This document shows positions 49,943-57,195 of a DNA stretch of 64,000 bases, one piece after another. The number at the start of each line of letters is the position of its first letter. Within the stretch, counting starts at the first letter, position 1. The stretch lies in assembly GCF_030177755.1 (NCBI RefSeq), contig NZ_CP126539.1, forward strand, positions 124,001 to 188,000, given 5' to 3'. Both the position numbers and the translations under genes were made by a program. The DNA is from Devosia sp. RR2S18. Its GTDB lineage: Bacteria; Pseudomonadota; Alphaproteobacteria; Rhizobiales; Devosiaceae. The notes beneath the pieces are model-generated. The model searched no databases, was not told the DNA's origin, and worked only from the letters and a program-made list of their open reading frames with translations.

Positions 49943-50842
49943 TTAGGTTGTGCCCAAGTTCAGCCGATAGCTCAGCGCTTCGGCAATATGGGGGCGGCGC
50001 ACCGCCTCCATCCCGGCCAGATCTGCCAGCGTGCGCGCCACCTTGAGCACCCTGTGGTAGGCCCGGGCGGAGAGGTTGAACTTCTCGGCTGCCTGCATCA
50101 GCAGCACGCGGCTTTCGGTGTCCGGCGCCACCACGGCCTCGATCAGGCTCGCGCCGGCCGTGGCATTGGTGTAGACGCCATTCGCCCCCGCCGCCTCGTA
50201 ACGCCGCCGCTGCCGTTCGCGTGCCGCCGCCACGCGTTGCGCCACCAGTTCCGAACCTTCCGCTGGTTCAGCGGGCACGATCATCTCGGCAGCACTGACT
50301 GCCGGCACATCGATGCGGATGTCGATGCGGTCGAGAAACGGTCCGGAGACACGGCCCTGATATTCGGCAGCGCAGGCGGCGCCTCGCCGGCAGGTGTGGC
50401 CCGGCGTCCCCGCCATGCCGCATTTGCACGGGTTCATCGCCGCAATCAGTTGCACCCGGCTGGGATCGCTGACGCGGGCATTGGCGCGAGCAATCACCGT
50501 CTCACCCGCCTCCAGCGGCTGGCGTAGGGAGTCGAGCACGCTGGGCGAGAATTCGGGCAACTCGTCGAGAAACAGCACGCCATTATGCGCCAGGCTCACC
50601 TCTCCCGGTCGTACCTTGAGCCCGCCGCCCACGAGCGCTGCCATGGAAGCAGAATGATGCGGCGCGCGAAACGGCCGCCGGTCAGACAGGGCGCCGCCCA
50701 CCAACTCCCCGGCGATGGACTGGATCATCGACACATCGAGCAGTTCGCGCGGGTTAAGCGGCGGCAGGATGGAAGGCAGCCGCGCCGCCAGCATGGACTT
50801 GCCGGCACCCGGTGGCCCGATCATCAGTCGTGTATGTAACAT
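49943..50842 (-). pseudogene. comM: comM (yifB) C-terminal fragment, AAA+ half
   Basis: The ATPase half of ComM, a branch-migration helicase that helps integrate transforming DNA. It has the intact Walker A (LMIGPPGAGKSMLAARL), the Mg-chelatase core (FRAPHHSASMAALVGGG, NGVLFLDELPEF), SRVQLIAAMNPCKCG and the C-terminal domain (FNLSARAYHRVLKVARTLADL). The first codons (MLHTR) come from the end of an inserted cassette, which happens to supply an in-frame ATG at 50842. The N-terminal half is at 53930-54568. The 299-residue fragment could still be made, but no ribosome site is seen. I treat comM as interrupted; a split, still functional protein is the less likely alternative. Confidence 0.88.
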
Positions 50843-50845
50843 AAC
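50829..50845. repeat. Cassette left end, copy 1
   Basis: CGTGTATGTAACATAAC, 17 bases identical to 52189-52205. It contains the small inverted repeat TATGT-A-ACATA. It abuts the comM C-terminal fragment. Confidence 0.85.
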
Positions 50846-51025
50846 ATAAAGTCAGCTTTTGCGGCTTTTCATGGTGTTTACTCCACCAGCCACCTGCTCT
50901 CGTCCCGCGCTACAGCAGAGTTGAGGTGGAGACCGGACTGACGGGTTTCACTAACAAAAGCCTAGGAAGCGGACGATCGAGTATTTCAGAAATTGCCCTG
51001 TGGGCGCCGCGCGAACTGCTAAAAA

Positions 51026-51052
51026 GGGGCCAGCCTTACTCAGGCCGGCCCC
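51026..51052 (-). terminator. Terminator of the cassette A gene
   Basis: Stem GGGGCCAGCCT / CAGGCCGGCCCC, loop TACT, followed on the minus strand by TTTTTAG. It starts 7 bp beyond the stop codon of the NmrA-like gene. Confidence 0.85.
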
Positions 51053-51058
51053 ATATCT

Positions 51059-51949
51059 TCAGAGTGCCAAAGCTGGCGCCTTGCGGCCGGTAAGCCTCTC
51101 ATAGTCCGCTGACGCGGGCTCTCCGGCTCCCTTTGCGATGCCGTCGTCAATCCAAGCAAGCGTTGCGGCGCTCTCCGGTGGGACCGTCGCAGCCACCATG
51201 TGCTCCACAAGGCCTTGCTTTGAAACCTGGACGGCAGTGAAGGGGCGCCCCAGTCGAGCTGAGGCCAATGTTGCCAGGCCCGACATCGTGATGGCCTTGG
51301 GGCCTGTGATATCGAGGATACGCCGACCCGAGAATTCGCCGGATACCGCAACTGCTGCTGCGTCCGCACATTGCTGGCGCGTCACATAGGCCACGCCGCC
51401 CGAGCCTGTCGCATGAATGATGCGGCCATCGGCGTCAGCGCGTTCGAGAAATTGTAGTGCAAGATCATCATAAAATGCGTTTCGTAAGATTGAGTAGCTA
51501 ATGCCGCTCTCTTGGAGCATGGCCTCGGTTGCGGCGTGATCTGCAGTCATGGCTGACAGGGGACTGCTGTCTGCCTTTAGGAACGACGTGTAGACTATGT
51601 GACGGACGCCCGCGGCAAGCGCTGCATCTATTGCCGCGCGATGTTGACGTTGCCGCCTGCCATCGGCACTCAGGACGTTAGTGCTGATCAGGATCAGGCG
51701 GTCCACCTTGGCCATGGCATGGCCAAGGGTGTCGACGTTGCCGAAATCTGCAAAGCGCGGTTCTACATTGGGAGAAACCCCAATTAGCGCGCTTGGAGTG
51801 CGACTAAGCAGGACGAGTGGTTGTTGGGTGATAGCGCGAAGTGACTTGACGATCATGCGGGCCAGCTTTCCGCTGGCGCCGGATATGGCAATTGATGTCA
51901 TTTGAAAACTCTTCTGATGATGAGGATACGACAGCGCTTTGCCCCGCAA
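51059..51949 (-). CDS. NmrA-like NAD(P)-binding reductase (cassette A cargo)
   Basis: Atypical short-chain dehydrogenase of 296 residues. It begins with a glycine-rich Rossmann motif (ISGASGKLARMIVKSLRA, about residues 22-40 from the first Met) and has HIVYTSFLKADSSPLSAM near 115, as in NmrA/QOR2-type quinone or redox sensors. An internal ATG (MTSIAISGASGKLAR, at 51901) is an equally good start. It is transcribed in the comM direction inside cassette A and is followed by its own terminator. The substrate is unknown; a role in quinone or redox stress is only a guess. Confidence 0.82.
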   Translation of the reverse strand: MRGKALSYPHHQKSFQMTSIAISGASGKLARMIVKSLRAITQQPLVLLSRTPSALIGVSPNVEPRFADFGNVDTLGHAMAKVDRLILISTNVLSADGRRQRQHRAAIDAALAAGVRHIVYTSFLKADSSPLSAMTADHAATEAMLQESGISYSILRNAFYDDLALQFLERADADGRIIHATGSGGVAYVTRQQCADAAAVAVSGEFSGRRILDITGPKAITMSGLATLASARLGRPFTAVQVSKQGLVEHMVAATVPPESAATLAWIDDGIAKGAGEPASADYERLTGRKAPALAL

Positions 51950-52132
51950 TGCGGCGGCCCAACTGTCAGTGATCGATCAGAAGAAGAATTTTGTCACACC
52001 GGATTTATCGAACAGCTTAGCTCTCGGGTCAAGCGCACATGAACTGCGTATTCATTCTCCCGACGTGCGATGATCGGAATGGGATGGGTTGATGATCCGG
52101 CGGCAGGCATGGCCCGAGGCTAAGCCATTCAG

Positions 52133-52177
52133 ATTATTGCGCCTGGCATGGGACACAACCATTGCAGAGGGTCGGCC
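52133..52177. repeat. Cassette right end, copy 1
   Basis: A 45-bp sequence containing GCATGGGACACAACCA and ending GGTCGGCC. It matches 53874-53919 at about 41 of 46 positions, with one single-base gap and four substitutions. It contains most of a stem-loop seen more perfectly in the other copy. Confidence 0.85.
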
Positions 52178-52188
52178 ACCACATGAGC

Positions 52189-52205
52189 CGTGTATGTAAC
52201 ATAAC
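52189..52205. repeat. Cassette left end, copy 2
   Basis: CGTGTATGTAACATAAC, identical to the left end of cassette A. After it the two copies diverge: CATAAAG in A against CTTTATG in B, which are reverse complements apart from one outer base. Confidence 0.85.
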
Positions 52206-52339
52206 TTTATGTGGGCATTTTATAGGATTTTGCCAGTCCATGGTGCTGCAATCCAAGCACCGGCTGAAGGGGGTGGGAACTGGACAATCCGCTATCGGAA
52301 GTCAGCCCCGATTAGCTGTCGCTGCTGGCGTTTCTTAAG

Positions 52340-53161
52340 TCAGGCGGCGGGATGCATCACTCCAGACCAGTGATCAACCGCGAAATCGACAAGTTTCGCC
52401 ATGTCGGCGACGATGGCTTGAGCCTGTGCCATAGGCCCCGAAGTTGCTATTCTCTCCGCCATGACAGCATCGCCAACGGATAGAAATTTATCATCGTCCA
52501 TGACCGTTGGAACTTTGAATTCCACCCACTTTCGCTCACCATCTACAATGATGGGAGCCCCCTCCTGAATGGTGGGCCGATCGGGCCACCGCATGTGCTC
52601 GGCAAGATGCAGCGCGGTGCAACGATTGAACCCCACGCCAATCAGAAGGACTTTGGCCTTCAAGCGATATAGCGAACCTGAGGGTGATGTCAGGCCGAGG
52701 GGGTCGCTTAAAGCATGCTGAGCCGTGATCTCTTCTGCATGTCTGCCCAGGGCTGCCATAGAGGTAGCTGGGTGCGCGCTACGGCGGGCACCAGGCCAGG
52801 TGCGAAAGAGTTCGGCCACCGCTCCCATGCCGCTGCTGGGCGTCGTGGCCGGTTCGAAGGCCGGCATTGTCGCGCGAATGATCTCGATCCACGTCAGCGG
52901 CACTGGAGGCGCTCCCCAATTGGCGGGGTCCGTTAGGTCACGGGAGTGGGTGGGCATAGCAATGGTCCCATACGTCCCCGCTGCGTCGAGCAAAGCCTGC
53001 ACTACTGCGACAGGACCGCCACTGACCCAGCCCAGGGACTGCAGCGAACAATGCACCAATAGGGTATCGCCCGGTCGGATACCAAGGCCGTGCAGGTCAC
53101 TCCTGAGGCTTTCCCTTGTGGCAGGAATGCTTGTACGTTCGATAAGGCCAGCTTCATGCAT
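52340..53161 (-). CDS. AAC(3) family N-acetyltransferase (cassette B cargo)
   Basis: A 273-residue member of the aminoglycoside 3-N-acetyltransferase family. It has LLVHCSLQSLGWVSGGPVAV near residue 35, IAMPTHSRDLTDPANW near 67, SSGMGAVAELFRTWPGARRS near 108 followed by AHPATSMAALG, and the C-terminal LLIGVGFNRCTALHLAEH. These are the regions that bind acetyl-CoA and the aminoglycoside. Many family members have other or unknown substrates, so resistance cannot be assumed. The gene is the second of two in cassette B, 83 bp after the ATPase gene, and points the same way as comM. Confidence 0.88.
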   Translation of the reverse strand: MHEAGLIERTSIPATRESLRSDLHGLGIRPGDTLLVHCSLQSLGWVSGGPVAVVQALLDAAGTYGTIAMPTHSRDLTDPANWGAPPVPLTWIEIIRATMPAFEPATTPSSGMGAVAELFRTWPGARRSAHPATSMAALGRHAEEITAQHALSDPLGLTSPSGSLYRLKAKVLLIGVGFNRCTALHLAEHMRWPDRPTIQEGAPIIVDGERKWVEFKVPTVMDDDKFLSVGDAVMAERIATSGPMAQAQAIVADMAKLVDFAVDHWSGVMHPAA

Positions 53162-53244
53162 TGATGTGGTCCACGATCAACTCACCCAACGATGTCCTAT
53201 GTCAGGTGACGATGGGATAAACGGCGGCTGCCAAATTAGGGTCG

Positions 53245-53775
53245 TTAGCTGAGATGGTGGAGGACGAAATCGGCTCGATCTCTGACCCCGACCTTCGGCA
53301 GGATAAACGTGTCATACCCAAACTCGCGATAAGCGATTAGTAGGCGGTCGTACTCTGCGATCGCCTCGGCCAGATTGTGTTGCCGCTGCTCGTCGGTCAC
53401 GTAGATCTCTGGCCAAGGAGGCGCCAGAAAGACGCTCTGATGGTAGCGGTCATAGGACGCCAGCAAATTACTAGCGGAGCTTCCAGTCGTATGCTCAAGC
53501 GCCACCGCCGCGTCCACCAAGCCTCGGTCGAAAAAGACCCAGCCGGCTTCGTCCATCATGCGTCTCCTGTCCTCAGACGCGAGATTGATAGCTCGTTTGG
53601 CGAAGGCGGAAAGGTCGACCCAAGGCAGCGCAAGCCCATCGCCGCGCTGCTCCTCCTCTACGATCCGACGGCCAGGCTCGGGTACGACGGCAAACCCCCT
53701 TCGCTCCAGCTCTGAGAGGAGGGTCGACTTCCCGCCACCCGAACAGCCGGAAAGTACGATGTGTCGGAGGTTCAT
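53245..53775 (-). CDS. Small AAA/P-loop ATPase (AAA_28 type, cassette B cargo)
   Basis: A 176-residue P-loop NTPase. Walker A is SGCSGGGKSTLLSELERRGF at residues 9-28, followed by VVPEPGRRIVEEEQR, WVFFDRGLVDAAVALEH near 79 (a possible Walker B) and AEYDRLLIAYREFGYDTFIL. This pattern is that of the AAA_28 group of predicted kinase-like ATPases, sometimes carried by mobile elements. The substrate is unknown. It is the first gene of cassette B with its start about 100 bp from the cassette right end, and is followed by the AAC(3)-family gene. Confidence 0.8.
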   Translation of the reverse strand: MNLRHIVLSGCSGGGKSTLLSELERRGFAVVPEPGRRIVEEEQRGDGLALPWVDLSAFAKRAINLASEDRRRMMDEAGWVFFDRGLVDAAVALEHTTGSSASNLLASYDRYHQSVFLAPPWPEIYVTDEQRQHNLAEAIAEYDRLLIAYREFGYDTFILPKVGVRDRADFVLHHLS

Positions 53776-53860
53776 GGTATCTCTTTTCGGGAAAACCTAC
53801 GGAACCCTGCAAGGACCTGAATAGAGTCGATTGCCGCCCGGGGACCGCTCGGCTCAACAG

Positions 53861-54568
53861 CTAAACCGACGAAATGATTGCGCGTTGCATGGGACACAAC
53901 CACTGCAGAGTGGTCGGCCCCAGCATCAGCATGTTGTGCCCACCGGCAGCGGCGACTTCGAGTGCCCGGCGGGCGACTGCCTGCCCGCGCACTTCGCTCA
54001 TATCGGGCAGGGTGCCGGCCGTGAGTTGGCGGCGCGGTTCGGGACGCGGGGCAAGCTGATGGCCGCTCAAGTGATTGGCCACGGCCAGCAGGCTCTCGGC
54101 GGCAACGATGTCGAGGTCGCGGCTCGCCCACGCCGCCTCGGAGCCAGAGGGTGCCGGACAGATCAGGCCCAGATCACGCCCTTGCGCGGCGATAGCGGCG
54201 GGCAGCATGCCGCTGACATGGGCCAACCGGCCGTCCAGCCCGAGTTCGCCCAGCACCAGATAACTGTCCAAGGCATCCTGGGGAATGGCGCCGATCGCGG
54301 CCATCAGACCCAGGGCAATGGGCAGATCATAATGGCTGCCTTCCTTGGGCAGGTCGGCCGGCGCAAGATTGACCGTGACGCGCTTGGGCGGCAGGCCCAG
54401 ACCGGAGGCGAGCAGGGCCGCATAGACCCGCTCGCTGGCTTCTTTGACCGCCTTGTCCGGCAGCCCCACCAGAATAATCTTGGGTATGCCTGGCGCGATC
54501 TGCACCTGCACGTCCACCGGCACGGCCGTGATGCCTTGAAACGCCACCGTCGCTACCCGCGTGACCAT
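53861..54568 (-). pseudogene. comM: comM (yifB) N-terminal fragment
   Basis: The first domain of ComM: MVTRVATVAFQGITAVPVDV, GLPDKAVKEASERVYAALLA and KRVTVNLAPADLPKEGSHYD then LPIALGLMAAIGAIP, followed by SEVRGQAVARRALEVAAAGG and HNMLMLGP. After the GP that should begin GPPGAGKS the frame leaves comM at about 53919 and reads through cassette sequence for 20 more residues to a stop at 53861. The AAA+ half lies 3 kb away at 49943-50842, with two cassettes between. The start, MVTRVATVAFQG at 54568, is 45 bp from a LexA-type box. Confidence 0.88.
53874..53919. repeat. Cassette right end, copy 2
   Basis: A 46-bp sequence with GCATGGGACACAACCACTGC and an ACCACT-CTGC-AGTGGT stem-loop read on the minus strand. 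It is nearly identical to 52133-52177 and lies against the N-terminal comM fragment. Confidence 0.85.
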
Positions 54569-54612
54569 GCCCGATCCCCCAAGCCCACGAGGAGCTTAGC
54601 AAAGCGCTATAG

Positions 54613-54627
54613 GAACGTAAAGCGAAC
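54613..54627. promoter_or_regulatory. Alphaproteobacterial LexA (SOS) box upstream of comM
   Basis: GAACGTAAAGCGAAC on the plus strand, i.e. GTTC-N7-GTTC read towards comM, the direct-repeat operator typical of alphaproteobacterial LexA. It lies 45 bp upstream of the comM ATG. It may also influence the divergent GH25 gene, 110 bp away. Confidence 0.7.
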
Positions 54628-54736
54628 GAAATACGGCATGTTAACCATGCCAAGTGCCACACCGGTTACCCTAATCCCCCATTAACCCAATGGGCCTGAT
54701 TTAGAGGGTAGTTTTAGTGCTGCGTAGAGTATTCCA

Positions 54737-55576
54737 ATGCCCGTTCGCCGGACATTTCCATCCCTTGCCGCCCTCGCCAAGAGCACGGCTGCCGTCGCCT
54801 TGGCTGCCATTTTGGTGGCCTGCTCCAGCGGGGGCGGGCTCTATGGTCCGATCCAGGGCGATAACCGGCCCCATGCTGGCGTCGACCGCGCGCGGGGCAT
54901 GCCCATTCAGGGCATCGACGTCGCCCGATACCAGGGCAACATCGATTTTCGCGCGGTCTATGGTTCCGGCATCCACTTCGTTTTCATGAAGGCCACCGAG
55001 GGCAAGGACTATCTCGACCCCAATTTCCGCACCAATTGGCAGCGTGCCAAGGAGGCGGGCATTCCCCGCGGCGCCTACCATTTCATGACTTGGTGCTCGC
55101 TTGCCTCCGAACAGGCAGCCTGGTTCATCCAGAATGTGCCGGCCGATCCCGACGCCCTGCCGCCCGTACTTGACCTCGAATGGAACAACCATTCGAGCTG
55201 CAAGCATCGCCCCTCGCGCGCCGACGCGCTGGAGAAGATCCGGGTTATGCTGGACGCAATGGAGCGCCATACCGGCAAGCTCCCCATCATCTACACTGAT
55301 ATCAACATCCATCGCGACGTGATGGAGGGGGAGCATTTCCCCAATGCCTTCTGGCTGCGCTCCACCGCCGCCGAGCCGCATGAGCGCTACCGCAACCGGG
55401 CCTGGACGTTCTGGCAGTGGACGCAAACTGGGGTGGTGCGTGGGATCAAGGGCGAGGTCGATCGCAATGCCTTCTATGGCGGTCAGAACGAATGGATCCA
55501 GTTCCTGCTGACGGGTTGCGATCCGCGGGCCATCGCCACATTGGGCCCCACGGGGCGCTGTCGCTCAGCGAAATAG
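54737..55576 (+). CDS. Glycoside hydrolase family 25 (muramidase) lipoprotein
   Basis: A 279-residue exported protein. The signal peptide ends ALAAILVAC with the lipid-attached cysteine at residue 29. The GH25 lysozyme domain follows, with GIDVARYQGNIDF (Asp61), FMKATEGKDYLDPNF near 85, AYHFMTWCS near 115 and the catalytic VLDLEWNN near 150 (Asp and Glu). The C-terminal FWQWTQTGVVRGIKGEVDRN is also typical. It should cleave the glycan strands of peptidoglycan from a membrane-anchored position in the periplasm. It is divergent from comM and could share its regulatory region. Confidence 0.9.
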   Translation: MPVRRTFPSLAALAKSTAAVALAAILVACSSGGGLYGPIQGDNRPHAGVDRARGMPIQGIDVARYQGNIDFRAVYGSGIHFVFMKATEGKDYLDPNFRTNWQRAKEAGIPRGAYHFMTWCSLASEQAAWFIQNVPADPDALPPVLDLEWNNHSSCKHRPSRADALEKIRVMLDAMERHTGKLPIIYTDINIHRDVMEGEHFPNAFWLRSTAAEPHERYRNRAWTFWQWTQTGVVRGIKGEVDRNAFYGGQNEWIQFLLTGCDPRAIATLGPTGRCRSAK

Positions 55577-55597
55577 GTGGCACAGCAGCAATGTTTC

Positions 55598-55628
55598 AAG
55601 CGGTCGGCGAAAGCCGGCCGCTTTGCTT
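55598..55628 (+). terminator. Rho-independent terminator after the GH25 gene
   Basis: AAGCGGTCGGC-GAAA-GCCGGCCGCTTT, an 11-bp stem with one G-U pair and a GAAA loop, followed by GCTTTA. It lies 22 bp after the stop codon. The T tract is short. Confidence 0.7.
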
Positions 55629-55724
55629 TACGCCCGGGCGATCTCGAGCGGCAGCAGAATTTCAGAGCAACGCTTTGGATCAAGCACAGGGTTGGCCGCT
55701 TACTATCGGTCGTGCCTTTAGCCT

Positions 55725-56360
55725 TCAGGCCCCGCCCAGTAGGCCGCTGGCATGGATGCCATCGAAGACGAATTGCACGGCCAGAGCGGCCAGGAGAATG
55801 CCGACCACGCGCGACACCACAGACAAACCAATGAGCCCAAAGAGCCGCTGAATGGGGATGGCGATCAGCAGTGTGACCCAGACCATCAGGAGGATGATTA
55901 GGAGCGCCAGCAGCACCAGCCAGAACTCCGTGTCGTTTTCCGCGCCGGTGGTGAGGAGGATCACCGCACTGATCGCGCCCGGTCCAGCCAGCAGCGGCAT
56001 GGCGAGCGGAAAGACCGAGATGTCGGTTGAAAGCTTGGCTTCATCCTCTTCCTCGTGCGTCGTCCCCGTGCCGCCGGAATGGCGGGCAAAGACCATGTCG
56101 ATGGCGATGAGAAACAGCAGAAGACCGCCGGCGGTCCGCAACGCTGGGATGGAAATGCCGAAGACGCCCAGAATGGCATCACCTAAAACGGCGAAGAACA
56201 GGAGGATCGCCAGGGCGATCAGCACTCCTCGCGTAGCAAAGACGAAACGCTGCCGCGGCGTGTTGTTCTTGGTGAGCGCGGCGAAGATAAAGGCTGTGTC
56301 AGCCACGCCGACAGTGGCAAAGAGCGTCGCAAAGGCGACAAAGAAGGCCGACAAATCCAT
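55725..56360 (-). CDS. MarC family membrane protein
   Basis: A 211-residue inner-membrane protein with six hydrophobic helices, e.g. FFVAFATLFATVGVADTAFI at the start, RGVLIALAILLFFAVLGDAI and FWLVLLALLIILLMVWVTLL. The central AMPLLAGPGAISAVILL and IDMVFARHS segments are MarC (UPF0056) hallmarks. The family was once linked to multiple antibiotic resistance but the function is unresolved. It is a leftward, apparently single gene between the GH25 terminator and the DUF2200 gene. Confidence 0.9.
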   Translation of the reverse strand: MDLSAFFVAFATLFATVGVADTAFIFAALTKNNTPRQRFVFATRGVLIALAILLFFAVLGDAILGVFGISIPALRTAGGLLLFLIAIDMVFARHSGGTGTTHEEEDEAKLSTDISVFPLAMPLLAGPGAISAVILLTTGAENDTEFWLVLLALLIILLMVWVTLLIAIPIQRLFGLIGLSVVSRVVGILLAALAVQFVFDGIHASGLLGGA

Positions 56361-56460
56361 ACGTTAGCCGCCCCCGAGCCGTTTCGATCCGCCGCAGCTT
56401 TAACGAAGGACGTGGTCAGGGGCAATCATGGCTGGTGCCAGTAATCCGGTGTGGACCGGT

Positions 56461-56829
56461 TCAAGCGGTCTCCCCCGGCATTGGCCGCAGGATCTTCGCC
56501 ATGGCTTTGCCTTTGGCGAGTTCGTCCACCAGTTTGTCGAGATAGCGGATCTCGCGCATAACGGGCTCCTCGATCTCTTCCACGCGAACGCCACAGATCA
56601 CGCCCTTGATCGATCTACGAGCCGGGTTCATCGCGGGCGCCGTCGCGAAGAAGTCTTGAAAATTCGTGCCGTTCGCCAACTCCGCTTCCAGCGTTTGCTG
56701 GCTGTGCCCCGTTAGCCAACAGATGATCTCATCCACCTCGGCTTTTGTCCGACCCTTGCGCTCGGCCTTGGCAACGTAATGGGGGTAAACGCTGACGACA
56801 CTGGTGGTGTAGATGCGGTGTCCTGCCAT
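56461..56829 (-). CDS. DUF2200 family protein
   Basis: A 122-residue cytoplasmic protein recognised as DUF2200: [36 protein letters not shown], and the C-terminal [20 protein letters not shown] followed by [17 protein letters not shown]. Function is unknown; scattered distribution across bacteria suggests horizontal transfer. It is leftward, about 100 bp from marC. Upstream lies a remnant of a DUF2283-like gene. Confidence 0.85.
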   Translation of the reverse strand: MAGHRIYTTSVVSVYPHYVAKAERKGRTKAEVDEIICWLTGHSQQTLEAELANGTNFQDFFATAPAMNPARRSIKGVICGVRVEEIEEPVMREIRYLDKLVDELAKGKAMAKILRPMPGETA

Positions 56830-56847
56830 CTCTCCCTCTCAGAAATG

Positions 56848-56958
56848 CTACGCGGCGCGATCCAGAATCTCCGGCGATAGGTGCTTTTTCGCTTCCAGCA
56901 CTTCCATTCCTACGATCCGGCCGTCGGCATCCGAGTCGCAGGTGACGGTGGGCTTCAT
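56848..56958 (-). pseudogene. DUF2283-like remnant
   Basis: A 36-codon frame reading MKPTVTCDSDADGRIVGMEV, then LEAKKHLSPEILDRAA. The DGRIVGMEVLEAKKHLSPE part resembles the C-terminal end of DUF2283 proteins, which usually begin with a segment like YDPEADALYIRLS that is missing here. It therefore looks like an internally deleted remnant. It is too short for a folded domain of that family. It lies 18 bp upstream of the DUF2200 gene on the same strand, and about 240 bp beyond it hold nothing recognisable. Confidence 0.5.
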
Positions 56959-57195
56959 TTTGGCTTCGCGCCTCAATTATAGGGATTTCTCCCGCGCTTT
57001 CTACGCAGACCACGCGCAAGATGCGATTGTTCCGCTCTGGTACCCTCCCAAGCGTCGCTGAACCCGCGGCGAGCTTAGATCGGGCTCAACCCACTGCGGG
57101 GCGTAAACAACCCGTTCGACCCACTCCTCCAGAATTTCTCGTCGCGCAGCACCACAAGTGCATGCCAGGTTTAGAGGAGTGGATGGCCTGCCACG

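Larger units (their letters stand above)
50829..52177 (-). mobile_element. comM-inserted cassette A
   Basis: A unit of about 1.35 kb between a left end (50829-50845) and a right end (52133-52177), both shared with the adjacent cassette B. It carries one gene, an NmrA-like reductase, in the comM direction, with its own terminator. No recombinase, transposase or terminal inverted repeat is present. Base composition is visibly less GC-rich than the neighbouring core genes. Its boundaries inside the 11-bp core are approximate. Confidence 0.75.
51950..52339. other. Cassette A/cassette B junction region without genes
   Basis: About 390 bp with no convincing gene. The first part, up to about 52130, should hold the promoter of the NmrA-like gene. 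Then come the right end of cassette A (52133-52177), an 11-bp core (52178-52188), the left end of cassette B (52189-52205), and about 130 bp after the AAC(3) gene stop, which contain no clear terminator. Confidence 0.7.
52189..53919 (-). mobile_element. comM-inserted cassette B
   Basis: A unit of about 1.7 kb between its left end (52189-52205) and its right end (53874-53919). It carries two leftward genes, an AAC(3)-family acetyltransferase and a small P-loop ATPase. The right end lies against the N-terminal comM fragment. As with cassette A, no recombinase gene is present, which points to mobilisation in trans. Confidence 0.75.

Noticed and set aside
50829..50860. Resemblance of the cassette left end (TGTAACATAAC) to a XerD half-site of dif
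   Set aside because: Ten of eleven bases fit the XerD half but no XerC half is found at the right spacing in either copy, and the target is comM rather than dif.
52133..52205. Integron attC site
   Set aside because: No GTTRRRY or RYYYAAC core sites and no long folded-strand structure at the junctions; the recurrent core is different.
50829..53919. Tn7-like transposon ends, as in AbaR islands in comM
   Set aside because: No 5-bp target duplication, no repeated binding sites at the ends, and no tns genes. The tandem units with a common core point to site-specific recombination instead.
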